Shown: piece after piece, positions 54,378-63,264 of the stretch
Layout: every line of letters begins with the position of its first letter
Position numbering within the stretch: position 1 is the first letter of the stretch
From: CAYTGM01 sp964437365
Lineage (GTDB): Bacteria; Sumerlaeota; Sumerlaeia; SLMS01
DNA: 64,000 nt
Reading direction: 5' to 3'
NCBI GenBank assembly: GCA_964437365.1
Contig: CAYTGM010000006.1
Span: 174,668-238,667, forward strand
The notes under the pieces: model-generated
Databases searched by the model: none
What the model was told of the DNA's origin: nothing
The model's input: only the letters and a program-made list of their open reading frames with translations
Program-made: the position numbers and the translations under genes

Positions 54378-55241
54378 TTGAACAAAGATAGAAAACGGCT
54401 TCACTCAACCATCTACCGGCCCGGTCAGCATGCAGGCTGGGGGATTCCTGTGTGGAAAGAAATGTTCAAGGAGCTCTACGAGAGTCGTGAGCTTACCTGG
54501 CTTCTCTTCATCCGCGACTTTAAGGCTAGATACAAGCAAACACTTCTGGGTGTCGCCTGGGCAGTCATCATGCCGGTTGTTGCAGTCGGAACATTTGCCT
54601 TTCTCAACCAATCGGGCGTTCTGAGCATCGGCGACGTCGGGGTACCTTATGTACTGTATGCGCTGGTGGGGTTAACGACGTGGCAATTGTTCGCCGGAGG
54701 AATTGTGGCCTGCACGAACTCCATTGTCTTGGGCGGTTCAATGGTCGTGAAAATTAACTTCCCGAAAGAGACACTTGTTATCTCATCATTCGGACAGACT
54801 CTGATCGAGTTTCTTGTGAGAGCAGTGATGATCGCTCTACTCTTTCTATACTACGGAATTTTGCCTGCTCCAACGATCATTCTATACCCGTTAGCGATAC
54901 TTCCGATTTTGCTGTTCACACTTGGGCTCGGACTTCTGCTCTCGCTGATGAACGCAATCTTCAGGGACATTGCTAATATCGTCACGATGATGGCGACCTT
55001 TCTGATGTTCATTACGCCTGTCCTCTACCCTGCCAGAGAAGGATATTTTGCGAAGCTCAGTGCCTTTAATCCGCTTGCGGCGATGGTAGAACTGCCGCGT
55101 GACCTCATACTCACCGGCAATATAACACATATTTTTTCCTTCGCATGGGCTAGCGTTTTAAGCATACTCGTCTTTCTACTATGCTGGCGGGTCTTTCATC
55201 TTGCAGAGATCCGTATAGCAGAGAGGGTTGGTGCACGATGA
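54378..55241 (+). CDS. Polysaccharide ABC transporter permease (Wzm-like)
   Basis: The 287-residue membrane subunit of an ABC-2-type exporter begins with the cytoplasmic KEMFKELYESRELTWLLFIR and DFKARYKQTLLGVAWAVIMP, the conserved amphipathic entry of Wzm/TagG permeases. About six helices follow. It exports lipid-linked O-antigen, capsule or teichoic-type glycan with the ATPase encoded next; the two genes overlap by four bases (ATGA). It starts the operon that runs to 59282. Confidence 0.94.
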   Translation: MNKDRKRLHSTIYRPGQHAGWGIPVWKEMFKELYESRELTWLLFIRDFKARYKQTLLGVAWAVIMPVVAVGTFAFLNQSGVLSIGDVGVPYVLYALVGLTTWQLFAGGIVACTNSIVLGGSMVVKINFPKETLVISSFGQTLIEFLVRAVMIALLFLYYGILPAPTIILYPLAILPILLFTLGLGLLLSLMNAIFRDIANIVTMMATFLMFITPVLYPAREGYFAKLSAFNPLAAMVELPRDLILTGNITHIFSFAWASVLSILVFLLCWRVFHLAEIRIAERVGAR

Positions 55242-56431
55242 GTGAGAAACCGCTGATAGACGTCCGCTCGGTCTCTAAGAAGTTCACGAAGACTCTGAAC
55301 ACTTCAATGAAGTATGGTATCATCGACATTACGCGTGACCTTGCAGGCCTGAAGCCAAAGTCAGGCACTCTGCGCAAAGAAGAGTTCTGGTCCATCAAGG
55401 ATATTTCCTTCCAATTGAAACGAGGCGAATGTCTTGGACTAATCGGACCCAACGGCGCTGGTAAAAGCACGCTGCTTAAGATGGTCAACGGGCTCATTCC
55501 CCCAGATCGCGGAGCACTCAGAGTTACTGGCCAAGTCGGAGCTTTAATCGAAGTTGGAGCTGGTTTTCATCCTCAGCTCACTGGTCGAGAAAACATCTAT
55601 GTCAATGCTTCTATTCTCGGTATATCCAAAAGGGATATAGAGAAGAAAATAGACGCGATTATTAATTTCTCAGAATTGGGAGACAAGATCGATACTCCCG
55701 TGAAGTTCTACAGCTCTGGCATGTATGTACGACTCGGTTTCGCCATCGCCGCTCAGATGGAACCTGATGTCATGCTTATTGATGAGATTCTCGCTGTGGG
55801 TGATGCAGGCTTTAGGAGTAAATGCTATAGCGCGATTGACCGGATGATTTCAAATGCAGCGGTCATTTTCGTGTCTCACAACATGGAAGCAATCACACGA
55901 ATCTGTAATCGTGTTATGGTTTTAGATGGAGGGGAATGTCTATTTGATGGAAATTCAATCGATGCTGTATCCCGCTATACAGAGCTTTTCGAGCAGGAAC
56001 GGAAAGATCATCTTCAGGATGGCTTCCGATTAGAAAGCTTCACGGTAAATGGGAATGGGCTGGGGCCAGTAAACTTTGAGCATGGATCGAATTTGAAGAT
56101 AGATCTTAATGCATATAGTCCGGAAGCCCGGAAGGATCTTCTGCTGAAGATTAACATCACAGACTCGGCCGGACAACTGGTTGCCGAACTCAACAGTCGC
56201 AATCTCGGAAGAACAGTCGATTTGAAAGAGGGAATGAATAACTTTAAAATCGATGTTTCCGATTTGCTTCTCCTCCCCCGCCGTTATTATCTAAGTCTGT
56301 CTATCATCGCGGGGCGCGCGGAACACTTATTGTGGTGTCGCAACCTGATTGAAATAAAGGTCACTGGTCAGATACAGGGACACCAGGCATACCAGCTAAC
56401 TGGTAAAATTTCTGAAGGGGAGGCTGGTTAA
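55238..56431 (+). CDS. Polysaccharide ABC transporter ATPase (Wzt-like) with C-terminal recognition domain
   Basis: This protein of 397 residues starts at ATG 55238, which overlaps the permease stop; the frame is open further upstream. The ATPase has Walker A GPNGAGKST (about residue 70), the signature FYSSGMYVRLGFAIA, and Walker B VMLIDEI (about 177). Residues from about 250 onward form a beta-rich Wzt C-terminal domain, the part that recognises the non-reducing end of the exported glycan. Its presence implies a terminal modification of the polymer, consistent with the modifying enzymes downstream. Confidence 0.94.
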   Translation: MSEKPLIDVRSVSKKFTKTLNTSMKYGIIDITRDLAGLKPKSGTLRKEEFWSIKDISFQLKRGECLGLIGPNGAGKSTLLKMVNGLIPPDRGALRVTGQVGALIEVGAGFHPQLTGRENIYVNASILGISKRDIEKKIDAIINFSELGDKIDTPVKFYSSGMYVRLGFAIAAQMEPDVMLIDEILAVGDAGFRSKCYSAIDRMISNAAVIFVSHNMEAITRICNRVMVLDGGECLFDGNSIDAVSRYTELFEQERKDHLQDGFRLESFTVNGNGLGPVNFEHGSNLKIDLNAYSPEARKDLLLKINITDSAGQLVAELNSRNLGRTVDLKEGMNNFKIDVSDLLLLPRRYYLSLSIIAGRAEHLLWCRNLIEIKVTGQIQGHQAYQLTGKISEGEAG

Positions 56432-56440
56432 GAAAGAGTC

Positions 56441-57292
56441 ATGGATGAGAAAGTTAATCCAGATGATAAGAACGTGGAAGAACGTTCGAGGACACTTAAG
56501 GATATTATCTTATCCAGAAGATCTGTCAGAAACTTCACGACTGAGTCGATTCCTGAAGATCTCTTAAACGAGCTGATTGAATCAGGTATATATGCTCCTT
56601 CTGGTTCGAATTCCCAGAACCAAAGATTCCTGCTGGTGACAGATCCACAGGAAATTGAGCATTTCGGGAAGCTGCGGTGGGTATATCCCTATAGATCAAA
56701 AATGCCTCACTCAGAGATTCGGAAACGAAATCCCTCAGGAATTCTTGGAAATGCCACGGCACTAATCTTTGTCTTTGCCGATACATCCTTGAATAACACC
56801 AGGAATAACGGTGAGTATTATATATGGGAGACGCTTGATACCCAGAACTGTGCCGCCTCGATCGAGAATATTCTCCTGCAGGCAACGGCACGGGGAATTG
56901 GTTCGTGCTGGGTCTCATCGACAGAGAAAATGAGTTATAGTCGGTTAACTTCCGGGCTTTCCTGGAGGAAGCTCTTTGAAGATTATGACGTCCCATCTCA
57001 CTTTAAGATTCAAGGCTGCATCCTTCTTGGCTATCCCCGAAAGTATGACGAATCGGGCTTTCCGAAGGGTGAAAAGCATCATGGAGTAACATGGGGGCCT
57101 GTTGATCGAAAACCTCTCGAAGACTATCTCATCAAAAAGCGCAGACACTCCAAGACTCCGTCATTGCCCTATCACTACTCAATACTGAGAGCTCTCCTTA
57201 ATTTCCTTTTAAGAGTAGTCAGATTCATAGATCGTCAACTCTACAGAATTGAACAACACGAGATAAAAGAGCAGAGAAAGAAGAATTCATGA
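56441..57292 (+). CDS. Nitroreductase-family flavoenzyme in polysaccharide operon
   Basis: The 283-residue FMN-binding protein shows the nitroreductase patterns SRRSVRNFTTESIPEDLLNE (about residues 28-47), IYAPSGSNSQNQRF and ATARGIGSCWVSS. The C-terminal 60 residues after PLEDYLIKKRRHS form a basic extension with a hydrophobic helix, unusual for the family. It starts nine bases after the ABC ATPase and overlaps the pyruvyltransferase gene by four bases. In this context it may modify a nucleotide sugar or a reducing cofactor; the reaction is unknown. Confidence 0.88.
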   Translation: MDEKVNPDDKNVEERSRTLKDIILSRRSVRNFTTESIPEDLLNELIESGIYAPSGSNSQNQRFLLVTDPQEIEHFGKLRWVYPYRSKMPHSEIRKRNPSGILGNATALIFVFADTSLNNTRNNGEYYIWETLDTQNCAASIENILLQATARGIGSCWVSSTEKMSYSRLTSGLSWRKLFEDYDVPSHFKIQGCILLGYPRKYDESGFPKGEKHHGVTWGPVDRKPLEDYLIKKRRHSKTPSLPYHYSILRALLNFLLRVVRFIDRQLYRIEQHEIKEQRKKNS

Positions 57293-58509
57293 GTCGCCCA
57301 CTTGTTGTATTCGGCAGCTTTGGAAATAAGGACATCGGCGATGAGGCGATGCTCACAGAAGATCTACGATATATTAGAGATATTCTGAAAATACCTGATT
57401 CTCAAGTCTACTTAATTGGAACGCAGCCAGATTATCTCAGATATTATCATCAGCACCCAAAGTCTAATTGCCTTGGAGATGCCTGGTTCAAGTTCAGAAA
57501 CGATATAGAAGGACCAGATCCTGTCAGCAGACTCAGGAAGGCCTGGTGGTCTGTAAGAGATCTGATTCATCCAGATCCAGCCTTGACGCTTATCCGACAG
57601 GCAAGAGCCGCCTTGATTACCGGAGGGGGAACGGTCAATACACGCGACCAGCATGCAAGGAGCCTTAAACGAATGCATGCCTTCGTCATGCATTGCAGGA
57701 GTTGCGGTGTCCCCGTCTTTATGAGCGGCCAGACAATCGGTCCCCTTGGAGTAGACCCTCACCACGATCGACTGGCACGCCAGATTATAAAGTCTGTCGA
57801 TGTATTGACGGTCAGAGACGCCCTCTATTCGCGGCGTTACCTTGATATCCTGGGGACCAAACCAAAGAAGCTTCTGGAAACATATGATGATGCATATACT
57901 CTTTCAATTGATGATATCTCGTTGAATGACACTGATGCAACTCTGGCAAGTTTTATTGGAGAACGACGAACGATAGCGCTCAATGTCACTCTCTATACGG
58001 CTGATACCAAAGAGAAGCGAGATCGAATCAGCTCTATCTCAGAAGATCTCATAAATACGTTTAATTGCAATCTGGTCTTCGTAAGCCACACCCCTGATGA
58101 CTACCAGCATCTTCTCATGATCTATGATGACATCGAAAATGATTTGAAGAACTTTATCAGAGTTCCTGATACACGCCTCTGGAGAGATGCTTCACTGAAG
58201 AAGCTTATATCCGAATGCTTTCTCGCGATCGGAGGTCGGTACCACTTCATCGTCTTTTCGGGAACCTCAAACACTCCTTTCGTCGGCATGTGTGGGAATC
58301 ACTACTCGTATATCAAGCAGGATGGCTTTGCCCGACAATTGGGGCTTCAGGACTTCATCCTTACGGAGAAACAAACCTGGGACCACGAATACCTGATGAG
58401 TACTGTTGAAAAAGCGACAAAGCTCAAACTGGATTTCAAGGATAAGTTCGCATTCCCGGGAGAATCGATGCGACTTTTCGGCAAGTGGCTTGAGGAGCAT
58501 TCCAGATGA
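57289..58509 (+). CDS. Polysaccharide pyruvyl transferase family protein (CsaB-like)
   Basis: The 406-residue protein begins with the family motif VFGSFGNKDIGDEAMLTEDL. It has FMSGQTIGPLG in the middle and the catalytic-region pattern AIGGRYHFIVFSG (about residues 308-320). Such enzymes transfer pyruvate from PEP to sugars of surface polymers; some members instead act in heptose or anthrose pathways. It is translationally coupled on both sides (4-base overlaps), so it belongs to the export operon. Confidence 0.92.
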   Translation: MSRPLVVFGSFGNKDIGDEAMLTEDLRYIRDILKIPDSQVYLIGTQPDYLRYYHQHPKSNCLGDAWFKFRNDIEGPDPVSRLRKAWWSVRDLIHPDPALTLIRQARAALITGGGTVNTRDQHARSLKRMHAFVMHCRSCGVPVFMSGQTIGPLGVDPHHDRLARQIIKSVDVLTVRDALYSRRYLDILGTKPKKLLETYDDAYTLSIDDISLNDTDATLASFIGERRTIALNVTLYTADTKEKRDRISSISEDLINTFNCNLVFVSHTPDDYQHLLMIYDDIENDLKNFIRVPDTRLWRDASLKKLISECFLAIGGRYHFIVFSGTSNTPFVGMCGNHYSYIKQDGFARQLGLQDFILTEKQTWDHEYLMSTVEKATKLKLDFKDKFAFPGESMRLFGKWLEEHSR

Positions 58510-59282
58510 ATTACTTTTTCCAACGATTTTTCTACTTCCTCATCCGTGACAAAGCACGTGAACAGATTCTTGAATTTGGAAGAACACATGGAGCAAGAAT
58601 CGAACGTGGACTCATCATGGACTACGCATTCGAGTTTATAGCCAAGAGCGGTCTTGATGGTGCTTACATGGAGTTTGGATGCTTTAACGGATCATCCTTC
58701 ATTCAGGCTTACCATGCCTGTAAGAAGCACCTGAAAAGCAACGTACCTGGGCAGAAACTCAGCAAACATAAGTTCTATGCATTTGACTCCTTTGAAGGAC
58801 TTCCAGCTCTCGACAAGGAAGATCAAAGTGATGGTTATGACGTCTTTGAGGAGGGACAATATGCCTACTCCCGCAAAGATTTCAAGGCGGCGCTCAAGAG
58901 AGGCGGAGTCGACTTGAAAGATGTCATGACGATCCCTGGATTCTATGAGGATTCCTTAACCGATGAATTGAAGGTGCGAAAGAAGCTCCCCAAGATTGCT
59001 ATAGCGCATATAGATTGTGACCTCTACTCCTCCGCCAAAACTGTCCTGAACTTCCTTACGGACCTGGTTCAAGATGGCTCGCTCATACTCTTCGATGACT
59101 ATTTCTGCTATAAAGGCAGGCCGGACGAAGGTGTGCGTCGAGCATTCTACGAATGGCTAAATCAGACGGGATACAAGGCTACTGCCTATACAAATTACCA
59201 CTGGGCGGGAAAAGCATTTATTCTACATACTCAAGAACTTTCAGGAACATCAAAAGACTTTCATTCTTCGATCCTTGAGTAA
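58506..59282 (+). CDS. TylF/MycF-family sugar O-methyltransferase
   Basis: The 258-residue Mg-dependent SAM methyltransferase has YMEFGCFNGSSFIQAYHACK (SAM site, about residues 55-75), FYAFDSFEGLPALDKED (about 95-111), HIDCDLYSSAKTVLNFL (metal-binding Asp) and ILFDDYFCYKG. These match macrocin O-methyltransferase TylF. It methylates sugar hydroxyls, here probably the end of the exported glycan, which fits a Wzt with a recognition domain. It is the last gene of the operon. Confidence 0.93.
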   Translation: MNYFFQRFFYFLIRDKAREQILEFGRTHGARIERGLIMDYAFEFIAKSGLDGAYMEFGCFNGSSFIQAYHACKKHLKSNVPGQKLSKHKFYAFDSFEGLPALDKEDQSDGYDVFEEGQYAYSRKDFKAALKRGGVDLKDVMTIPGFYEDSLTDELKVRKKLPKIAIAHIDCDLYSSAKTVLNFLTDLVQDGSLILFDDYFCYKGRPDEGVRRAFYEWLNQTGYKATAYTNYHWAGKAFILHTQELSGTSKDFHSSILE

Positions 59283-59480
59283 TCTCTTAGACCTGACGAT
59301 ATCCCTGAAACCGAAGACTAGAACCGCCCGGAGATCGCTCCGCTTAAGGTCACTCCAGATTTAATGGTTCTTCTGATTTTTCCTATGAGCCTGCAATAAC
59401 GCAACCGCTTACGGGAACCGATAGTCTGTATTAACGTTCTTTCAACCTTGATGAAACAAGGACGGAAGATGCTATCGTAT

Positions 59481-59514
59481 GCATGGTCCATGCAAGGTCC
59501 AAGCATGTTCCAAG
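59481..59514 (+). repeat. GCATG-rich intergenic repeat, copy 2
   Basis: The segment GCATGGTCCATGCAAGGTCC then AAGCATGTTCCAAG is the counterpart of 8669-8701. TGCATGG/CCATGCA forms a perfect short hairpin. Confidence 0.45.
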
Positions 59515-59640
59515 GAGGTTAATAAGGGGAAGACCTGCATGATTTTCACCATTTCAAATGGTGGAACCCTTCAGAAAAGCCAAGATTGGAAGCGCTTACA
59601 TTAGGGTGTTCAGAATTCAGAGGAGCTTATGTATTTAGCA

Positions 59641-59669
59641 ACCACGGATGGACACCCATGAACACGGAT
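59641..59669 (+). repeat. Dispersed CACGGAT repeat, left module (locus 3)
   Basis: The module reads ACCACGGATGGACACCCATG then AACACGGAT. It is paired with 59831-59862 in inverted orientation. Confidence 0.75.
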
Positions 59670-59830
59670 TTGGAGATTGCGATGAGAGGCAATCTAACTC
59701 TAGTAGGTCATCATGCTACCGTCGATGTGAGTCAGACGAAAGTTGAACGCTACCCCATTACAACAGCTGAATTCGCTTAGATCAAAGACTAATGACTTAT
59801 TTAACAAAGTGCTATATTCAGTTGATATAT

Positions 59831-59862
59831 ATCCGTGTTCATCCGTGTGAATCTGTGGTTTT
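59831..59862 (-). repeat. Dispersed CACGGAT repeat, right module (locus 3)
   Basis: The module reads ATCCGTGTTCATCCGTGTGA then ATCTGTGGTTTT. It is nearly identical to 63970-64000. Confidence 0.8.
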
Positions 59863-60140
59863 AAAATATCTTTCTAGCGATCATCATCGCTGAATGAACG
59901 AGTTCGGGCTTAGAGATCTGGGGAGCCCTCCACTCATTTTTCGGACTTTTAAATTGGCAAACACTATAGACAACATCTCCTCAGAATGATCGCCAAGTGC
60001 GGCGGTGACTGGTCGCAAGAACTGGCTTTACTTTGGAAGCGAGCGCGGAGGCGATATGGCAACCACTTATCTGACCTTGATCGCTTCTGCTAAGTTAACG
60101 CGGTCTATCCGTTTTACTATAGACGCAGTCTATTGCCCCC

Positions 60141-60301
60141 CCAACCTGGGATCCCGACCGAATCGACGAACTCCTGCCCGATCGCTGGAAACCCGACGCC
60201 CCCGTCCCCGAGTAAACCACGAAGAACAAACGGCTTCAAATCTCGCTCTCATCAAAGAGAGTACACAGATCGCTCTTGCCCAAAAGGGACGATGGTAGTG
60301 G
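60141..60301 (+). mobile_element. IS66-like transposase 3'-end remnant, copy A
   Basis: The 161 bases align without gaps to 63045-63205 (about 91% identical). One frame reads TWDPDRIDELLPDRWKPDAP and then stops, the end I associate with IS66 TnpC proteins. Upstream of the alignment the frame is broken. Copies A and B bracket the paralogue cluster in direct orientation. Confidence 0.55.
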
Positions 60302-60326
60302 GACTCCTCTTATCTTGAATGAGCTC

Positions 60327-61457
60327 CTATCTTATCCTGTAGACAACCGCGTTGAAGTCAATTGAATTTAGGGGAAGAGTATAGTCGGTCTGTTGTATCG
60401 ATGAGAAAGCTAAATCAAAAACAGAGTGGGATTCCAAGAACGATTCTTCCCTTATAACACAAGGACTGTAATACAGAATCTTGCTTTCTGAGAACTCGAA
60501 GGCTACTTCAAACAGCCTGTTTATCCTTTTGCGCAGAGAGGTGAGAACGTCGGGGTTATTCACTCGAACCGATAATGCAATGTTGAGATAATATTGATTG
60601 GAACGGGTAACTTTTGCAAAATAATCTGCCTTACATTCATTACCCATAGCCGTTGTCATCTCCAAGTGAATTTTGCGAATCTCAGTATTTGGACGATCGA
60701 TGATTAAAGTTGCAAAACCAAGTTCTTCATACAAATCATGAGAGATAGTTTTGAAATCACCCATCAATTTTTCTGCCTTCGAAATCCTCTCATGATAGAA
60801 ATTGGGAGATATATCGAAGGACTCCCTGAAGCGACTTAGGTGAGTCTTGTAGTCATCCAAAATTCTATAGACCATGTCTTCGTCTAGTGCACTTAGGCTT
60901 ACATCATCTCGTGAATCGAGAATGCGACCTAGAACAGGGAGTTGCATTTGTTCAATACTTGAGAAGCAATTGTTCTTTTCATCGTAATTATTTATTAGGT
61001 TTTCATCGTTTAAGGCCCTGTATAGATCACTTTTATTGTCATTTCCCGTCCCCAGATCCCCTGATTCAAAGTCATAATAAAAGTTAAGGTCTTTAGCTCG
61101 AGAAATGAAATATTCTAAATCTCTTTGTTCAATAAACCATTCTTGAATGAGCCTATTTAAATGAAGAATAGTTGAATTTGAAATATTGATCCAAATATCA
61201 AGCCTTGGTCCCCATTCATCCTTATCATCGACGAACACCTGCATATTACAGCCCCTAAGGATACAAGGTTTTAGTATGAGCGAACGTTCCTCCTTTTCAT
61301 TAGCACACACTGCAGAAAAAAAATTCTGACATACCTGAATATCAGTATCAAGCAATGTATCCAAACGACTGTTACATTCAATCTCTGAAAACTCTCTGGC
61401 TATTGAATTGCAGAGATTCCTGGCATTTTCTATATAGTCAAAATCTATAAGCATCAT
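60327..61457 (-). CDS. Unknown cytoplasmic protein, full-length paralogue
   Basis: The 376-residue acidic protein has no signal peptide or membrane segment and is AT-rich compared with core genes. Its second half (VYRILDDYKTHLSRFRESFD, SHDLYEELGFATLIIDRP, AKVTRSNQYYLNIALSVRVN) is clearly related to the broken gene at 61600-62208. No known family is recognised. It starts ATG-ATG with a weak ribosome site and lies between two transposase remnants, suggesting horizontal acquisition and local duplication. Confidence 0.7.
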   Translation of the reverse strand: MMLIDFDYIENARNLCNSIAREFSEIECNSRLDTLLDTDIQVCQNFFSAVCANEKEERSLILKPCILRGCNMQVFVDDKDEWGPRLDIWINISNSTILHLNRLIQEWFIEQRDLEYFISRAKDLNFYYDFESGDLGTGNDNKSDLYRALNDENLINNYDEKNNCFSSIEQMQLPVLGRILDSRDDVSLSALDEDMVYRILDDYKTHLSRFRESFDISPNFYHERISKAEKLMGDFKTISHDLYEELGFATLIIDRPNTEIRKIHLEMTTAMGNECKADYFAKVTRSNQYYLNIALSVRVNNPDVLTSLRKRINRLFEVAFEFSESKILYYSPCVIREESFLESHSVFDLAFSSIQQTDYTLPLNSIDFNAVVYRIR

Positions 61458-61599
61458 GTTTTTGACAACTCACTTTTCATACGTGTCGACTGCTAAAAGA
61501 AGGGGACAAATCCTCTTCCCCTCAATTGCTCCATGTCCAATCTCTCAGACGTATCCTTATTACTATTTGTGGGAACACTCCAGCTTATCGGTCCTCCAT

Positions 61600-62208
61600 T
61601 CATTCTGACATCAACTCCTCCTTGCGATCCAAGGAATTTGAGTCAGCAGTTAGTGAAAACTCATTATCCTCAATCGATGAGAGAGATAGATCGATAACCG
61701 GACGTGATTCTAATTCTGTAGGCTCCATCAAATCTGAGGCATTCTAGTACACAGTCTGGGTTTCAGAAAAACCTGTGGCTACCAAAAAGAGCTTATTCAT
61801 CTTCTGACATAGATCTGTAAGAACATTGTGCCGGTTTACCGAGGTCCACAAGGCGAGAACCGTATAGAATTGTTTCGAACGAGTGACTTTCACGAAGCAC
61901 TCTGCTTCGAAGTCATGACCCATCGCTGCCACTATCTCTTCATGTACTTGACGCATTCCTGCTGATGGTTGCTCGATGATCAGAGTTGCGAATCCACGTT
62001 CTTTCCGGAGGTCATGTGAGAGTGATTCATAATCCATCTCCATTCGTCCAGCCCACGAAAGGCGCTGTTCATAGAATTCCGGTGATGCGCCAAAGGAATC
62101 TTTGAACCTGCCAAGTTGGGCCTTGTAATCTGATAGCAACCTGTACACTATTTGATCGCATAACGAACCAGTGGTAGCGATTGTGAGGGCAGATAAATGT
62201 GAAGACAC
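61600..62208 (-). pseudogene. Truncated paralogue of the 60327 gene with in-frame TAG
   Basis: A GTG-started frame (62208) encodes IVYRLLSDYKAQLGRFKDSF, SHDLRKERGFATLIIEQP and VKVTRSKQFYTVLALWTSVN, which align along the second half of the 60327-61457 protein. It stops at TAG 61744-61746. The same frame then continues to TGA 61600-61602 with ESRPVIDLSLSSI, matching ESHSVFDLAFSSI of the intact paralogue. The TAG is therefore premature. The N-terminal 190 residues of the paralogue are also missing, replaced upstream by a membrane-protein frame. Confidence 0.65.
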
Positions 62209-62628
62209 TCAAATTTCGTTCTTGATGAACATTCTGATCAAGACTCCCATTTTATAGAGCATACTCAGTATGCCAAGAACGAGAATTATTAGCATGAATA
62301 TAGACAATGGCACGCTCAGGCTGGGATTGATGGATTTAGAGTACATAAAGAAAGTTGAAGAAAAAGAGATAGTCGTCCAGACAATGACATCAAACCAAAA
62401 CAATATTTTCGATTTATATATTACCTCATAGAATGGATCCCGGAATAAAAGACAACCGAAGACAAAGGACATAGTAAAAACTATTACCATATCCCTAAGG
62501 CCAAAGACAAAAAAGACAACGATTGTATTAGCCAGAAGTGGAACTAAAACATAGGTGAATAACTTATCGCTACAAAGGAAGATTATAATGATACTGGCCA
62601 TCACGATTTGTATTATGAGTTCAAACAT
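62209..62628 (-). CDS. Small multi-pass membrane protein of unknown function
   Basis: The frame from ATG 62628 (139 residues; open from 62688) encodes four to five hydrophobic helices (LIIQIVMASIIIIFLC, LVPLLANTIVVFFVFGLRD, DVIVWTTISFSSTFFMY, IFMLIILVLGILSMLYK). It starts 4 bases after the upstream small frame and ends directly before the truncated paralogue, so the three may form an operon. Base composition is AT-rich. No family recognised. Confidence 0.5.
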   Translation of the reverse strand: MFELIIQIVMASIIIIFLCSDKLFTYVLVPLLANTIVVFFVFGLRDMVIVFTMSFVFGCLLFRDPFYEVIYKSKILFWFDVIVWTTISFSSTFFMYSKSINPSLSVPLSIFMLIILVLGILSMLYKMGVLIRMFIKNEI

Positions 62629-62632
62629 GATT

Positions 62633-62916
62633 TTAATAATCCACATCATATAATGGAATCTCATCTCCCAAACGGGGACACTTCTCATTCCAACACTTTA
62701 GAAACTTATTAAGAACCTCTCTTGCTTTGTTATACTGTTTCTCATTACGACTTTTCTCTACTTCAAGAACATATCCAAGCGCTTGTTGAGCATCATCCAT
62801 AACTTTGCTATCGCCCCATTAACGATAATACTAGCTAGTTTAGTATTTCGGTCATTTGAGTCAAGGGTTGCAGTGCTGTTATGCCAGAACTCGGCGCCTT
62901 TGCTTTTTGCCATCAT
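62633..62916 (-). pseudogene. Small gene, apparently frameshifted
   Basis: A frame from 62916 (MMAKSKGAEFWHNSTATLDS), with GGAG seven bases upstream, runs to 62758. Another frame from ATG 62800 (MDDAQQALGYVLEVEKSRNE, then KQYNKAREVLNKFLKCWNEK) runs to TAA 62633. The two overlap around 62790-62805 and together read like one helical protein of about 95 residues, so a frameshift is likely. Alternatively the second frame (55 residues) is a separate gene. Confidence 0.35.
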
Positions 62917-63011
62917 TGTTATCTCCAATGAAAGAGTAGAAAACACAGGAGATAGACAACACCTTGACCACACTTCAACAACTAACGGATGGTAATGAAA
63001 CGACGCTTACG

Positions 63012-63205
63012 TTCTACTATATACGGGATCTTCTGGAGAAACTTCCAACCTGGGATCCCGACCGACTCGACGAGCTCCTGCCGGATCGCTGGAAGCCCGA
63101 CACCCCCGTCTCAGAATAAACCACGAAGAACAAACGACTTCAAATCTCGCTCTCATCAAAGAGGGCACATAGATCGCTCTTGCCCATGAGGGACGATGAT
63201 AGTGG
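63012..63205 (+). mobile_element. IS66-like transposase 3'-end remnant, copy B
   Basis: An in-frame stretch from 63012 reads FYYIRDLLEKLPTWDPDRLD, then ELLPDRWKPDTPVSE, and stops at 63119. This resembles the C-terminus of IS66 TnpC. Bases 63045-63205 repeat 60141-60301. Nothing of the upstream transposase remains, so this is a relic. Confidence 0.55.
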
Positions 63206-63233
63206 CATGACGCCTACTTCAGAATCCATGGAT

Positions 63234-63264
63234 ATGCGTGCCCATCCGTGTGAACATGTGATTT
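63234..63264 (-). repeat. Degenerate CACGGAT right module
   Basis: The module reads ATGCGTGCCCATCCGTGTGA then ACATGTGATTT, a diverged form of the right module with no visible left partner nearby. Confidence 0.45.

Larger units (their letters stand above)
59283..60326. other. Repeat-rich intergenic tract with transposase remnant
   Basis: No intact gene lies in this 1044-base stretch. It contains a GCATG-rich repeat (59481-59514), an inverted pair of CACGGAT modules (59641-59669 and 59831-59862), and a decayed IS66-like 3' end (60141-60301). Short open frames in it (for example 60005-60298) read through the remnant in the wrong phase. Confidence 0.7.

Noticed and set aside
60005..60298. 97-codon frame as a real gene
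   Set aside because: It crosses the transposase remnant in a phase different from the conserved TWDPDR reading and shows no other support.
24420..62208. TAG recoded as a sense codon in this genome
   Set aside because: Several intact genes end at TAG in the family-expected place (binding lipoprotein at 3906, LysR at 8540, PhyH at 19277), so TAG functions as a stop. Only partial suppression remains possible.
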